From UBA4085 sp964556755 (lineage in GTDB: Bacteria > Acidobacteriota > Aminicenantia > Aminicenantales > UBA4085): 64,000 nucleotides of DNA. Positions 43,678 through 51,129 of this stretch are shown piece by piece. The notes beneath the pieces were generated by a model that was not told the DNA's origin, ran no database searches, and was given only the letters and a program-made list of their open reading frames with translations. The stretch covers positions 1 to 64,000 of the forward strand of contig CAZKXI010000005.1 in NCBI GenBank assembly GCA_964556755.1, in the 5' to 3' direction. Every line of letters begins with the position of its first letter. The first letter of the stretch is position 1. The position numbers and the translations under genes were made by a program.

Positions 43678-44253
43678 GTGAAGAAGAGGGAGTTCATCAA
43701 GTCGGCGGCCGGAGCCTGCCTGGCCTGCGCCGGGAGCGCTTTCTTGGCAGGACAGGAGACCAAGCCCCCGCAAGAGCAGGCCGGGCCCGGGCCGGAAGCC
43801 CGCCGGCGCGAGGAGACTTTCAAGAGAGCCTACATCACGACGCTCATGGAGAGCTTGGAGAGAAGCGTCGAGGAGCCGGTCCGGGTCCGGATGATGAACG
43901 ACTGCGGCCGGGCCTGCGCCCGGCGCGGCGGATTGTTCCAACAGGCCGCGAGCCACCGCGGCGACCTGAAAGGCTTCCTCGGGCGCATGAACGGCCTTCT
44001 GGGCCCGGACAGCGCCCGCCTTGTCGACGGGACGACGGTGCTCTGGAGCTACCCTCGCTGCTACTGCGAGCTGGTGGCCTTGGGCCCGGCGCGCCTGCCG
44101 GCCGTCTACTGCCAGTGCTCGGTGGGCTGGGTCTTGGAGATGTTCGAAGCCGTCTTGGAGCGGCCGGTCCGGGTTCGCCTCGTCCAATCGATCAAGACCG
44201 GCGCCGCCTCGTGCCAGTTCCGCGTCGATATTGCCCCGCCGGCGGGGGATTGA
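43678..44253 (+). CDS. cysteine-rich exported protein of unknown function
   Basis: 191 residues starting at GTG behind AGGGGG. The N-terminus (MKKREFIKSAAGACLACAG) looks like a Tat or lipoprotein-type export signal. The mature part has NDCGRACARRG, then WSYPRCYCELVALG and YCQCSVGWVLEMFE, and ends with TGAASCQFRVDI, a strand that resembles the end of V4R/L-2-amino-thiazoline hydrolase-type domains. The Cys-x-Cys-x-Cys pattern suggests a metal or cluster site. I think of the DUF6144 group but cannot confirm it. Directly upstream of the flavodiiron gene, which adds to a redox theme. Confidence 0.55.
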   Translation: MKKREFIKSAAGACLACAGSAFLAGQETKPPQEQAGPGPEARRREETFKRAYITTLMESLERSVEEPVRVRMMNDCGRACARRGGLFQQAASHRGDLKGFLGRMNGLLGPDSARLVDGTTVLWSYPRCYCELVALGPARLPAVYCQCSVGWVLEMFEAVLERPVRVRLVQSIKTGAASCQFRVDIAPPAGD

Positions 44254-44290
44254 TCTTGCCATCTTAATTCCTATATAATTAGTAGGAATT
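44250..44290 (+). promoter_or_regulatory. flavodiiron promoter with palindromic operator over -10
   Basis: TTGATC (44250-44255), 18-base spacer and a perfect TATAAT (44274-44279). A perfect 8-base inverted repeat, AATTCCTA (44266-44273) and TAGGAATT (44283-44290), brackets the -10 box. A repressor bound there would block transcription of the gene at 44380. The short dyad form would suit an Rrf2-type or other redox regulator, which is inference. Confidence 0.65.
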
Positions 44291-44379
44291 GATCTCGCCT
44301 TGCCCCGTCCGCGCCCTTCGGCTATAAGGAGAAGGCCGGGACGGGACCCGGACGCGAGAGAAACAAGGAGTGGCCCGCC

Positions 44380-45558
44380 ATGAAACCTCGCCCGCTCATC
44401 GATAACGTCTATGCCGTCGGCGCCGTGGATTGGGATCGCCGCCTGTTCGACGCCCTGATCCCCCTTCCGGACGGGACCAGCTACAACGCCTACTACATCC
44501 GCGGCTCGGAGAAGAGCGTCCTGCTCGACGCCGTCGACCCGGCCAAGGCCGGCGTGCTGACCGCGTACCTCGACGAGCTTCCCCCGGTCGACTACGTCGT
44601 CGCCCACCACGCCGAGCAGGACCATTCCGGGACCCTGCCCCTGATCCTGGACCGCTATCCCAAGGCCCGGCTGCTCTGCTCCCCCAAAGCCAAGTCGATC
44701 CTGATCGACCACCTAGCCCTTGATCCCGAGCGGATCACGACCGTCGAGGACAACGAGACACTGTCCCTCGGCGACAAGACCCTCCAGTTCGTGCATACGC
44801 CCTGGGTTCATTGGCCCGAGACCATGTGCACCTACCTGAAGGAGGACCGGATCCTGTTCTCCTGCGACTTCTTCGGCTCCCACCTGGCCCAGTCCGGCCT
44901 GTTCGTCAACGACGAGGAGAAGACCTACGAGGCGGCCAAGCGCTACTTCGCCGAGATCATGCTGCCCTTCCGCGCCGCCATCCAGAAGAACCTCGACCGG
45001 CTGCGGGAGCTGCCCATCGACATGATCGCCCCCAGCCACGGCCCGGTCCACCGCCGTCCCCAGACCATCCTCCTGGCCTACCGCGACTGGGTCAAGGACA
45101 CCCCCAAGAACGGGGTCGTGATCGCCTATGTCTCCATGCACGGCAGCACGGAGAAGATGGTTGAGCGCCTGGTCCATGGCTTGGACGCCCGCGGCGTGAC
45201 CGCTTGCCGCTTCAACATGGGCGACGCCGATATCGGCCAGCTGGCCGTGCGATTGATCGACGCCGCCACCATCGTCCTGGCCGGGCCCGCGGTCCACGCC
45301 GGGCTGCATCCCCGGCTGGCCTTCGCCGCCATCCTGGCCAATGCCCTGCGGCCCAAGGCCCGCCTGGCCGGCTTCATTGGCACCTACGGCTGGGGCCAGA
45401 AGATGGTCGAGCAGTTGACCGGCTTCATCCCCAACTTGAAGGCCGAGATCCTGCCCCCCATCCTCTTCAAGGGCTTGCCTCGGGAGTCGGACCTGGCGGC
45501 GGCGGACGCCATGGCCGCAACCATCGCCGACCGGCACAAAGCCTGGGGGCTATTTTAA
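44380..45558 (+). CDS. flavodiiron protein (A-type flavoprotein)
   Basis: 392 residues behind AAGGAG. The metallo-beta-lactamase-like domain holds the diiron ligands HHAEQDHSG (His77, Glu79, Asp81, His82), WVHWPE (His144), Asp163 in FSCDFFG, and a late His in PSHGPVHR. The flavodoxin domain starts near 249 with IAYVSMHGSTEKM, the FMN phosphate loop. It reduces O2 to water or NO to N2O in the cytoplasm of anaerobes, usually fed by rubredoxin; no rubredoxin is encoded here. Its stop codon TAA is inside the TTTTAA that flanks the palindromic element. It is preceded by a palindrome-controlled promoter. Confidence 0.95.
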   Translation: MKPRPLIDNVYAVGAVDWDRRLFDALIPLPDGTSYNAYYIRGSEKSVLLDAVDPAKAGVLTAYLDELPPVDYVVAHHAEQDHSGTLPLILDRYPKARLLCSPKAKSILIDHLALDPERITTVEDNETLSLGDKTLQFVHTPWVHWPETMCTYLKEDRILFSCDFFGSHLAQSGLFVNDEEKTYEAAKRYFAEIMLPFRAAIQKNLDRLRELPIDMIAPSHGPVHRRPQTILLAYRDWVKDTPKNGVVIAYVSMHGSTEKMVERLVHGLDARGVTACRFNMGDADIGQLAVRLIDAATIVLAGPAVHAGLHPRLAFAAILANALRPKARLAGFIGTYGWGQKMVEQLTGFIPNLKAEILPPILFKGLPRESDLAAADAMAATIADRHKAWGLF

Positions 45559-45904
45559 GGTTCTTCGCCTATTCCCGGGAGAAAGAGACGGTTCGGGGTG
45601 TCGGCCAACGGCGAAATAGCGAGGGCGGCGCCTTTTTCCATAACTCTCCGAGGGAAGCCAACGGCCGCCGAGGGCTGTTTGAGCACGCGACTATCTAACA
45701 AGATCGTGATGGAGTGGGCGGTCTTGGGAATCCTCAAGATCGAACATGCGGAGTTCCGCCCTGGCGGGGACTATCGAAGCGACGTCCCGGCTAGGACTTC
45801 GCAAGCTCCGCAGGCGCCGAGGAGAGTTGTGGGAAAAGGCGAGTAGAGCCCGAAGCCGCCGGGACGATGCCCCGGACCGTCTCCCCGGAATTGGGCGAAG
45901 AACC
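45559..45904. mobile_element. 346-base inverted-repeat (MITE-like) element
   Basis: The ends form an 11-base perfect inverted repeat (GGTTCTTCGCC at 45559, its complement ending at 45904) and the similarity continues inward for about 90 bases on each arm, notably 45631-45650 against 45821-45840. A local palindrome (45722-45739) lies at the centre, within a base of the midpoint. TTTTAA flanks both ends (45553-45558 and 45905-45910), as a target duplication would. No transposase is inside; the 82-codon open frame at 45598-45846 has no recognisable features. Closing the element would restore a 4-base overlap of two convergent stop codons. A stable RNA fold is the alternative. Confidence 0.7.
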
Positions 45905-45906
45905 TT

Positions 45907-46956
45907 TTAAGCGTCGGCGACGCGGCCGAAGGCCCGCACCGCCCGGTCCACCGCGGCCGCCGTCAGGACCGATCCGTCCCGGGGAGAGTCCACGATCCGC
46001 TGTTGGAAAAAAGCGTTGTTCCCCTCGAACCAGAGCGGCCCGGGCGGTCGCGTTCCGCCGGCCCGACCCGCTCGCTCCAGCCCGTCGAGAATGGAGCCGA
46101 GGCCGCGCAGGCAGACTCCGGCCGCCGGGTCGACCCCGATGATGAAGCGGTCCTCACCGTGCCGGCTCATGACGAAGGAGAAGCCGAGGCCGCCGGGGGC
46201 GTAGACGGCGTCGCGGCGGGCCCACTCCTTGAGCAGGAAGCAGCGCGGATTGTCGACGCTCAGGCCGTCGACCGTGCGGAAGCCCGGCCCTTCCAGGGCG
46301 GGCAGGGTGATCCGGAACCGGGGCGACCGCGCGGCGTCGGCCAGGTAGTTCTGATGATCCTCGCCGACCTTTCGCACGGCCCTTTCGTACGCGTCCAGGC
46401 CGTGAAAGAGGGCGGGATTATCCATGAGGGGGGCCCCCTCGGCGGCCCTGGCATGCAGGTGCCGCATGAGCTTGAGGCCGGTTGCGATCCTGTTCCGGTT
46501 GATCTCCTCCTCGCTGCCCTTGGCTCCGGCAAAGAGGGCCCGCAGAACGCCATAGGGAGTGGCGGCCAGGTCGAGGTCGCGGGGCAGGGTGGAGGAGTCC
46601 ACGATCTGGGCGTAGGCGGACAGATCCCTCATGGCCGGGTCGAGCCCGCCTCTCTCAATCAAGCGGTGGGCCAGGAAGATCGAGGCCAGGGCGTCGAAGT
46701 CCGGCAGGCGGTGAGTGACGAAGGTCAGGCTGCCCTCGGGCGCACGGCCCTCGGGACGTGCGTGGTCCAAGACCAGTTCCGGGTGCTTGACGACCAGGGC
46801 GGCGGCGCAGTCCGCTCCGCTGCCGGGATGGTGATGGTCCAAAACGCCGAGGGTCAGGTTCATGCCGACATCCAGCACGATTCGCCCGGGTGTGGTCTCG
46901 AAGGGCGTGCCGTAGTCGGCGAACTGGTACTCGACGTGGGGAGCTGTTGGATTCAT
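45907..46956 (-). CDS. DHH-like phosphoesterase with unusual motif order
   Basis: 349 residues. It carries VTHRLPDFDALAS (His82, Asp86, Asp88), very like the HxxPDxDAxGS motif that opens DHH-family phosphoesterases, and LDHHHPG (Asp40, His41, His42), like the DHH motif. In NrnA, RecJ and exopolyphosphatases the DHH motif comes after the HxxPDxD motif; here it is before it. No DHHA1 glycine signature is evident at the C-terminus. It could hydrolyse a nucleotide or polyphosphate using Mn, but this is inference. No strong ribosome site. The stop is beside the right end of the palindromic element. Confidence 0.55.
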   Translation of the reverse strand: MNPTAPHVEYQFADYGTPFETTPGRIVLDVGMNLTLGVLDHHHPGSGADCAAALVVKHPELVLDHARPEGRAPEGSLTFVTHRLPDFDALASIFLAHRLIERGGLDPAMRDLSAYAQIVDSSTLPRDLDLAATPYGVLRALFAGAKGSEEEINRNRIATGLKLMRHLHARAAEGAPLMDNPALFHGLDAYERAVRKVGEDHQNYLADAARSPRFRITLPALEGPGFRTVDGLSVDNPRCFLLKEWARRDAVYAPGGLGFSFVMSRHGEDRFIIGVDPAAGVCLRGLGSILDGLERAGRAGGTRPPGPLWFEGNNAFFQQRIVDSPRDGSVLTAAAVDRAVRAFGRVADA

Positions 46957-47021
46957 GGGCGGCTTGACAGGCTTGAATACTCCATCCCCGCGGGCGCGTC
47001 AAGCGGCGTGGCCGGGCGCGC

Positions 47022-47049
47022 TTGTGCCGCAAGAGAAGGGGGGCTATAC
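47022..47049 (+). promoter_or_regulatory. possible promoter for the exported protein gene
   Basis: TTGTGC (47022-47027), 16-base spacer, TATACT (47044-47049), followed by AAAGGAGG before the ATG at 47088. The -10 box is good, the -35 box weak. Confidence 0.4.
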
Positions 47050-47087
47050 TATCCCGGATGTATGGCTCGTCCCAAAGGAGGGAGACT

Positions 47088-47966
47088 ATGTCCCGAAATC
47101 GCACATCCGCCAAGCGCGTCTCAATCGGGCTGGCGCTGCCGGTTCTGATCGTCCTGGCCGGGCTGGCCGCCGACCGGCCGGCCGCCCAGGGCCCCGTGAC
47201 TCTGGCCTATCAGTTTCCGGCCGGAGCCTCGCTGTCCTACCAGGAGGCCGGCACCCAGAGCCAGACGATGGACGTCATGGGCCAGTCCATGGTCACCACC
47301 AGCACCTCGAGCATGGACTTCACCCTCAAGCCGAAGGGCCTGAAGGGCTCGGACTTCGAGCTGAGCGTGACCATCGATGCGGCGAAATCCGACATCGACT
47401 CTCCCCAGGGACCCATGTCCATCGACATGAGCCCGGTCATCGGCAAGGGCTTCGACATGGTCTTGGGCCGGCTGGGCAAGGAGATCGACTGGACCGCGGC
47501 GACGGCCCTGAAGATCTCCTCCCCCAACGGCGGCGAGCGCGACATCAGCTCGACCTTCCAGGCCTTCTTCCCCGACCTGCCCGACAAGGCGGTTCAAGTG
47601 GGCGATACCTGGCCGAGCGAGGACACCGTCGTCCAGAGGGACGGCGCCGGCGACACCACGATCCACGTCGTCCACCAGAACACCCTGGACGGCTTCGAGA
47701 CCGTCGACGGCTACGAATGCGCCCGGATCAAGGTCGTCTCGAGCGGGACGATCACGGGCAACCTCGAGCAGCAGGGCATGGGCCTGACCCTGGCCATCAA
47801 GTCCGAGGGCAAGGGCGCATACTTCTTCGCCGTCAAGGAGGGCGTCTACGTCAAGTCCGAGGTCAAGGGCAGTCTGAGCGGCTCGGTCGAGATCGGCGCC
47901 CCGGCCAACATGAGTATCGCCGTGACCGGCGAGACCACCGGCTTGACCAAGCTCGTCAAGAAGTGA
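47088..47966 (+). CDS. exported DUF6263-like beta-rich protein
   Basis: 292 residues from the ATG at 47088, behind AAAGGAGG. A signal peptide ends near DRPAAQG. The rest is almost all beta strand with Gly/Ser/Thr-rich loops; segments such as YQFPAGASLSYQEAG, VQVGDTWPSEDTV and LDGFETVDGYECARI resemble the DUF6263 group of periplasmic proteins. No catalytic motif is seen. The sialidase-like gene starts inside its stop codon (GTGA), so the two are coupled and may work on the same extracellular substrate. Confidence 0.65.
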   Translation: MSRNRTSAKRVSIGLALPVLIVLAGLAADRPAAQGPVTLAYQFPAGASLSYQEAGTQSQTMDVMGQSMVTTSTSSMDFTLKPKGLKGSDFELSVTIDAAKSDIDSPQGPMSIDMSPVIGKGFDMVLGRLGKEIDWTAATALKISSPNGGERDISSTFQAFFPDLPDKAVQVGDTWPSEDTVVQRDGAGDTTIHVVHQNTLDGFETVDGYECARIKVVSSGTITGNLEQQGMGLTLAIKSEGKGAYFFAVKEGVYVKSEVKGSLSGSVEIGAPANMSIAVTGETTGLTKLVKK

Positions 47967-49129
47967 AGGCCGTCCTCGCGATCCTCCTCCTGCTGGCCGC
48001 CGTCCTGGGCGCTTGGACCGCGCCCGGGGCGGCCGGCCCGCAGCTCCACCCGCCGGTCCGTGTCCTCGACCTTGACCGCGAGGCCGGCCGCCAGGTCGTG
48101 GTCGACAAGGAAGAGGGCCAGTACCTCGGCCATCCCACGACCTGCCTGCTCGAAGACGGCCGGACGATCCTCTGCGTCTATCCCAAAGGGCATGGCAAGG
48201 GAGCCATCGTCTACAAGCGCAGCTCCGACGGCGGCCTGACCTGGAGCGATCGCCTGCCGACGCCGCCCAGCTGGGAGACCAGCCTCGAGACGCCGACCAT
48301 CCACCGCGTGGTCCGGCCCGACGGGGCCAAGCGCCTGATCCTGTTCTCCGGGCTCTACCCGGCCCGCCTGGCCCGCTCCGAGGATGACGGCCGGACCTGG
48401 TCCGAGCTGGCCCCGATCGGAGACTGGGGCGGCATCGTGGTCATGGGCAGCGTCGTCGCGGTCGGCGGCGGCAAGGGCCGGTATATGGCCGTCTTCCACG
48501 ATGACGGGCGCTTCCTGGCCAAGGAAGCCAAGGTCGAGACCCCCCAGGTCATGACCCTGCTGAAGACCTTCTCCGACGACGGCGGGCTGACCTGGTCCGC
48601 CCCCGAGGCCATCTACCGCTCCAGCGACATCCATGTCTGCGAGCCCGGGGTGATCCGCTCGCCGGACGGGAAGCGGCTGGCCATGCTGCTCCGCGAGAAC
48701 CGCCGGCAGCGCAACGCCCAGATCATGTTCTCCGAGGACGAGGGCCGGACCTGGAGCGCTCCGCGGGCCATGCCCGACGCCCTCAACGGCGACCGGCACA
48801 CGGCCCAGTACGGGCCCGACGGCCGGCTGGCGGTCTCCTTCCGCAGCCTCTCGCCCCAAGGCAAGACGTCGCCCTTCGAGGGCGACTGGGTGGCCTGGGT
48901 CGGGACTTTCGAGGATCTCGAAACGGGCCGGCCCGGACAGTACCTGGTCCGGCTGAAGGACAACCTGGTGTCCGGCGACTGCGCGTACCCGGGCGTCGAG
49001 ATCCTGCCCGACGGGACTTTCGTGGCGACGACCTACGGCCATTGGACGGCCGGAGAACAGCCCTACATCCTGAGCGTCCGCTTCAAGCTGGCCGAGATCG
49101 ACGAGATAGCCCGGGGCGCTTCCCGCTGA
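47963..49129 (+). CDS. exported sialidase-like (Asp-box) beta-propeller
   Basis: 388 residues starting at GTG overlapping the preceding TGA. After a signal peptide come four Asp-box turns: SSDGGLTWS, SEDDGRTWS, SDDGGLTWS and SEDEGRTWS, as in six-bladed sialidase/BNR propellers. An Arg-containing segment LLRENRRQRNAQ and the Glu in CEPGVIRSPDGK could be parts of an active site, but the Arg triad of true sialidases is not certain. It probably binds or cleaves glycans outside the cell. The 3' end overlaps the convergent mutY by 47 bases. Confidence 0.82.
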   Translation: MKAVLAILLLLAAVLGAWTAPGAAGPQLHPPVRVLDLDREAGRQVVVDKEEGQYLGHPTTCLLEDGRTILCVYPKGHGKGAIVYKRSSDGGLTWSDRLPTPPSWETSLETPTIHRVVRPDGAKRLILFSGLYPARLARSEDDGRTWSELAPIGDWGGIVVMGSVVAVGGGKGRYMAVFHDDGRFLAKEAKVETPQVMTLLKTFSDDGGLTWSAPEAIYRSSDIHVCEPGVIRSPDGKRLAMLLRENRRQRNAQIMFSEDEGRTWSAPRAMPDALNGDRHTAQYGPDGRLAVSFRSLSPQGKTSPFEGDWVAWVGTFEDLETGRPGQYLVRLKDNLVSGDCAYPGVEILPDGTFVATTYGHWTAGEQPYILSVRFKLAEIDEIARGASR

Positions 49130-50204
49130 TTCCGGCCCGGCCGGGGCGGCGGGCTTCCACGATCTTCTCCACGATCCGGGCGCTGCCCGAGGGGAAAGGG
49201 TATCGTCGCAGTGAGGAGGGCCGAACCCAGCGGCGGTCGGGCCGGGCGGCCGGGATTACGGGGATGTCGCACCAGAAAGCGTGCAGCTCCACCTTGTGCG
49301 TCGTATAGGAGTGGTCCACGGTGATGAGCGGCCGGACGCCTGCGGGCCGAACCCCGGTCTCTTCTTCGATCTCCCGGACGAGGGCGGCTGTCAGGGATTC
49401 GCCCGGGCGGACCTTGCCGCCGGGGAATTCCCAGAGCCCGCCCAGGAGGCCCTCCGGCGGGCGCCGCTGGATGAAGATCCGCCCCTCCCGCTCGATGATC
49501 CCCACGACGGCGGTGACGCGGCTATATTCCCTTCGAACCGGGACCGGGATCACCTCCTGGCGGCCGGAGGCATAGGCCCGGCAGTCCGGGCGCAGGGGGC
49601 AGTCCAGGCAGAGCGGTCCGGCCGGGCGGCAGATCAGGGCGCCCAGCTCCATCCAGGCCTGGTTGAAGTCGCCGGGGCGCCGGGCCGGGACAAGCGGCGC
49701 CAGCCTGGCCAGCCAGGCCTTGTCGTCCCTGGCCGATGAGGCTCCCGGCCGGCCGTGGAGGCGCATCAGGACGCGCCGGACGTTGGCGTCCACCAGGGGC
49801 ACCCGGCGGCCGAAGGCCAGGCTGGCTATGGCGGCGGCGGTGTAGGGCCCCAATCCGGGCAGAGCGCGGAGGGCTTCTGGATCCTCGGGCAGCCGGCCGC
49901 CATGGCGCTCGACCGCGATTCTCGCGGCGCTCCTGAGATCGCGGGCCCGTCGGTAATACCCCAGGCCCTGCCAAGCCTTGAGCGCCTTTTCTTCGGATGC
50001 CTGGGCCAGCGAGCCGATGTCGGGGAACAGCCGGAGCCAGCGGATGTAGTAGGGGATGACCGCGGCGACGGTCGTCTGCTGGAGCATGACTTCCGAGACC
50101 CATATCGCGTAGGGGTCCCGGGTCTTTCGCCACGGCAGATCACGCTTGCGGCGGGAGTACCAGCGCAACAGGCGCCGGACCGAATCCGCCGATGGGCCGG
50201 CCAT
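49083..50204 (-). CDS. mutY: A/G-specific adenine glycosylase
   Basis: 373 residues. The N-terminal HhH-GPD domain has SEVMLQQTT with catalytic Glu38, the helix-hairpin-helix LPGLGPYTAAAI, and VDANVRR with Asp139. The 4Fe-4S loop is complete (Cys192, Cys199, Cys202, Cys208). The C-terminal domain from about 225 is Nudix-like and recognises 8-oxoguanine (GLWEFPGGKVRPGE, REIEEETG). It removes adenine mispaired with 8-oxoG. It starts one base after the stop of the barrel-like gene upstream, so they share a transcript. The last residues run over the convergent gene's end. Confidence 0.96.
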   Translation of the reverse strand: MAGPSADSVRRLLRWYSRRKRDLPWRKTRDPYAIWVSEVMLQQTTVAAVIPYYIRWLRLFPDIGSLAQASEEKALKAWQGLGYYRRARDLRSAARIAVERHGGRLPEDPEALRALPGLGPYTAAAIASLAFGRRVPLVDANVRRVLMRLHGRPGASSARDDKAWLARLAPLVPARRPGDFNQAWMELGALICRPAGPLCLDCPLRPDCRAYASGRQEVIPVPVRREYSRVTAVVGIIEREGRIFIQRRPPEGLLGGLWEFPGGKVRPGESLTAALVREIEEETGVRPAGVRPLITVDHSYTTHKVELHAFWCDIPVIPAARPDRRWVRPSSLRRYPFPSGSARIVEKIVEARRPGRAGISGKRPGLSRRSRPA

Positions 50205-50205
50205 C

Positions 50206-51099
50206 TCAGAGGGTGAAGGCCAGGCCGGCCGCGGCCGCGAAGCGGCGAAGCGGCAGCGCCAGGACGGGAAGCTCCAGGGCCTTGCGAATGGCTTTGAGGT
50301 CTTCCGCCCCGGCCGGCGTCATGCCCATATAGATGTCGGCCGTTCGGATCTCGGGCGTCTTTTCGTAAGCGCCGGAGGATTGGAAGCTGCCGCGCAGAAA
50401 GAGCCGCAGGGAGGGAGAGAGGCGCACGCCGGCTTCCAGCCCGGCGCTCCAGCCGAGCCGCGCCTGGATGGGAAGGTCGAGGGTCATGATGTGATCGCGG
50501 AAGAAAAGGGCCCCGTGGCTGCTTCCCATGTATTCGGTGTAGCCGAGCCCGCCCATGCGGCCGGAGGCGAAGACGAGGCGCGGCCCCGCGGTCAGACCCA
50601 GCTCCAGGACGCGGCCGACCGGGATGCGGACGTCCAGATCCAGGCCCGCGGCGCCCTGACGAAGGGTCCCATAGGTCGGGAACCAGTCCGTCGACTCGGT
50701 GCGGGTCATCTCGACCCCTTCCCAGAACGGGTAGTACCAGTTGGTGTACTTGAAGATCATGCCGTAGGGACCGTTCTCCCCGCCCAGGGGAGATGCGCTC
50801 CAGCCGAAGCTCAGGCGCAGGCCGAGGGCCCCGCCCAACGGCACGATCAGGCCGGCCCCCAGGTCCCATCCCGCGGCCGGGTCGACGGTCAGAGTCTGGC
50901 CCGCGGTGGAGCCTTCGGGGACATAGCCCGGATGGGGGTTGTACTGGAAGACGTAGGCGCTCGTCCCCCCGGGCAGGCCGGCTCCGGCGGTCAGGAACAG
51001 GCGCACCCCGCGACTTTCGGCTCCGGCCGCCGGGATCGAGGCGAGCAAGGCTACAATCAGGGCGAGGACCGGTCTCATTGTCTTCATGGCTCGAGGCAT
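50206..51099 (-). CDS. exported outer-membrane-barrel-like protein
   Basis: 297 residues; an internal ATG at residue 5 is an equally good start, as neither has a ribosome site. A signal peptide ends near PAAGAES. The mature chain alternates aromatic and Gly-rich strands (LGLRLSFGWSAS, LELGLTAGPRLVF, LRLFLRGSFQSS) and ends in LAFTL, suggesting an outer-membrane beta barrel of about 8-12 strands. No family is recognised. Divergent from a similar barrel gene 30 bases away and directly upstream of mutY on the same strand. Confidence 0.65.
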   Translation of the reverse strand: MPRAMKTMRPVLALIVALLASIPAAGAESRGVRLFLTAGAGLPGGTSAYVFQYNPHPGYVPEGSTAGQTLTVDPAAGWDLGAGLIVPLGGALGLRLSFGWSASPLGGENGPYGMIFKYTNWYYPFWEGVEMTRTESTDWFPTYGTLRQGAAGLDLDVRIPVGRVLELGLTAGPRLVFASGRMGGLGYTEYMGSSHGALFFRDHIMTLDLPIQARLGWSAGLEAGVRLSPSLRLFLRGSFQSSGAYEKTPEIRTADIYMGMTPAGAEDLKAIRKALELPVLALPLRRFAAAAGLAFTL

Positions 51100-51106
51100 C
51101 TATAAT
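51078..51106 (+). promoter_or_regulatory. promoter of plus-strand barrel gene, inside divergent gene
   Basis: TTGTCT (51078-51083), 17-base spacer and a perfect TATAAT (51101-51106). The -35 and spacer overlap the first codons of the minus-strand gene, so transcription of the two divergent genes should interfere. GAGGAAAGG follows before the ATG at 51130. Confidence 0.6.
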
Positions 51107-51129
51107 GCCGATGGATCGAGGAAAGGTCA

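Noticed and set aside
43000..44712. 570-codon minus-strand frame opposite the cupin and flavodiiron genes
   Set aside because: No ribosome site, no motif, and both plus-strand genes are strongly supported.
45598..45846. 82-codon open frame inside the palindromic element
   Set aside because: No ribosome site, no hydrophobic or motif pattern, and the palindromic arms would force complementary codons. Best seen as chance.
45559..45904. Palindromic element as RNase P RNA, tmRNA or SRP RNA
   Set aside because: I looked for the RNase P conserved GAGGAAAGTC block, a tmRNA T-loop and the SRP loop on both strands and found none.
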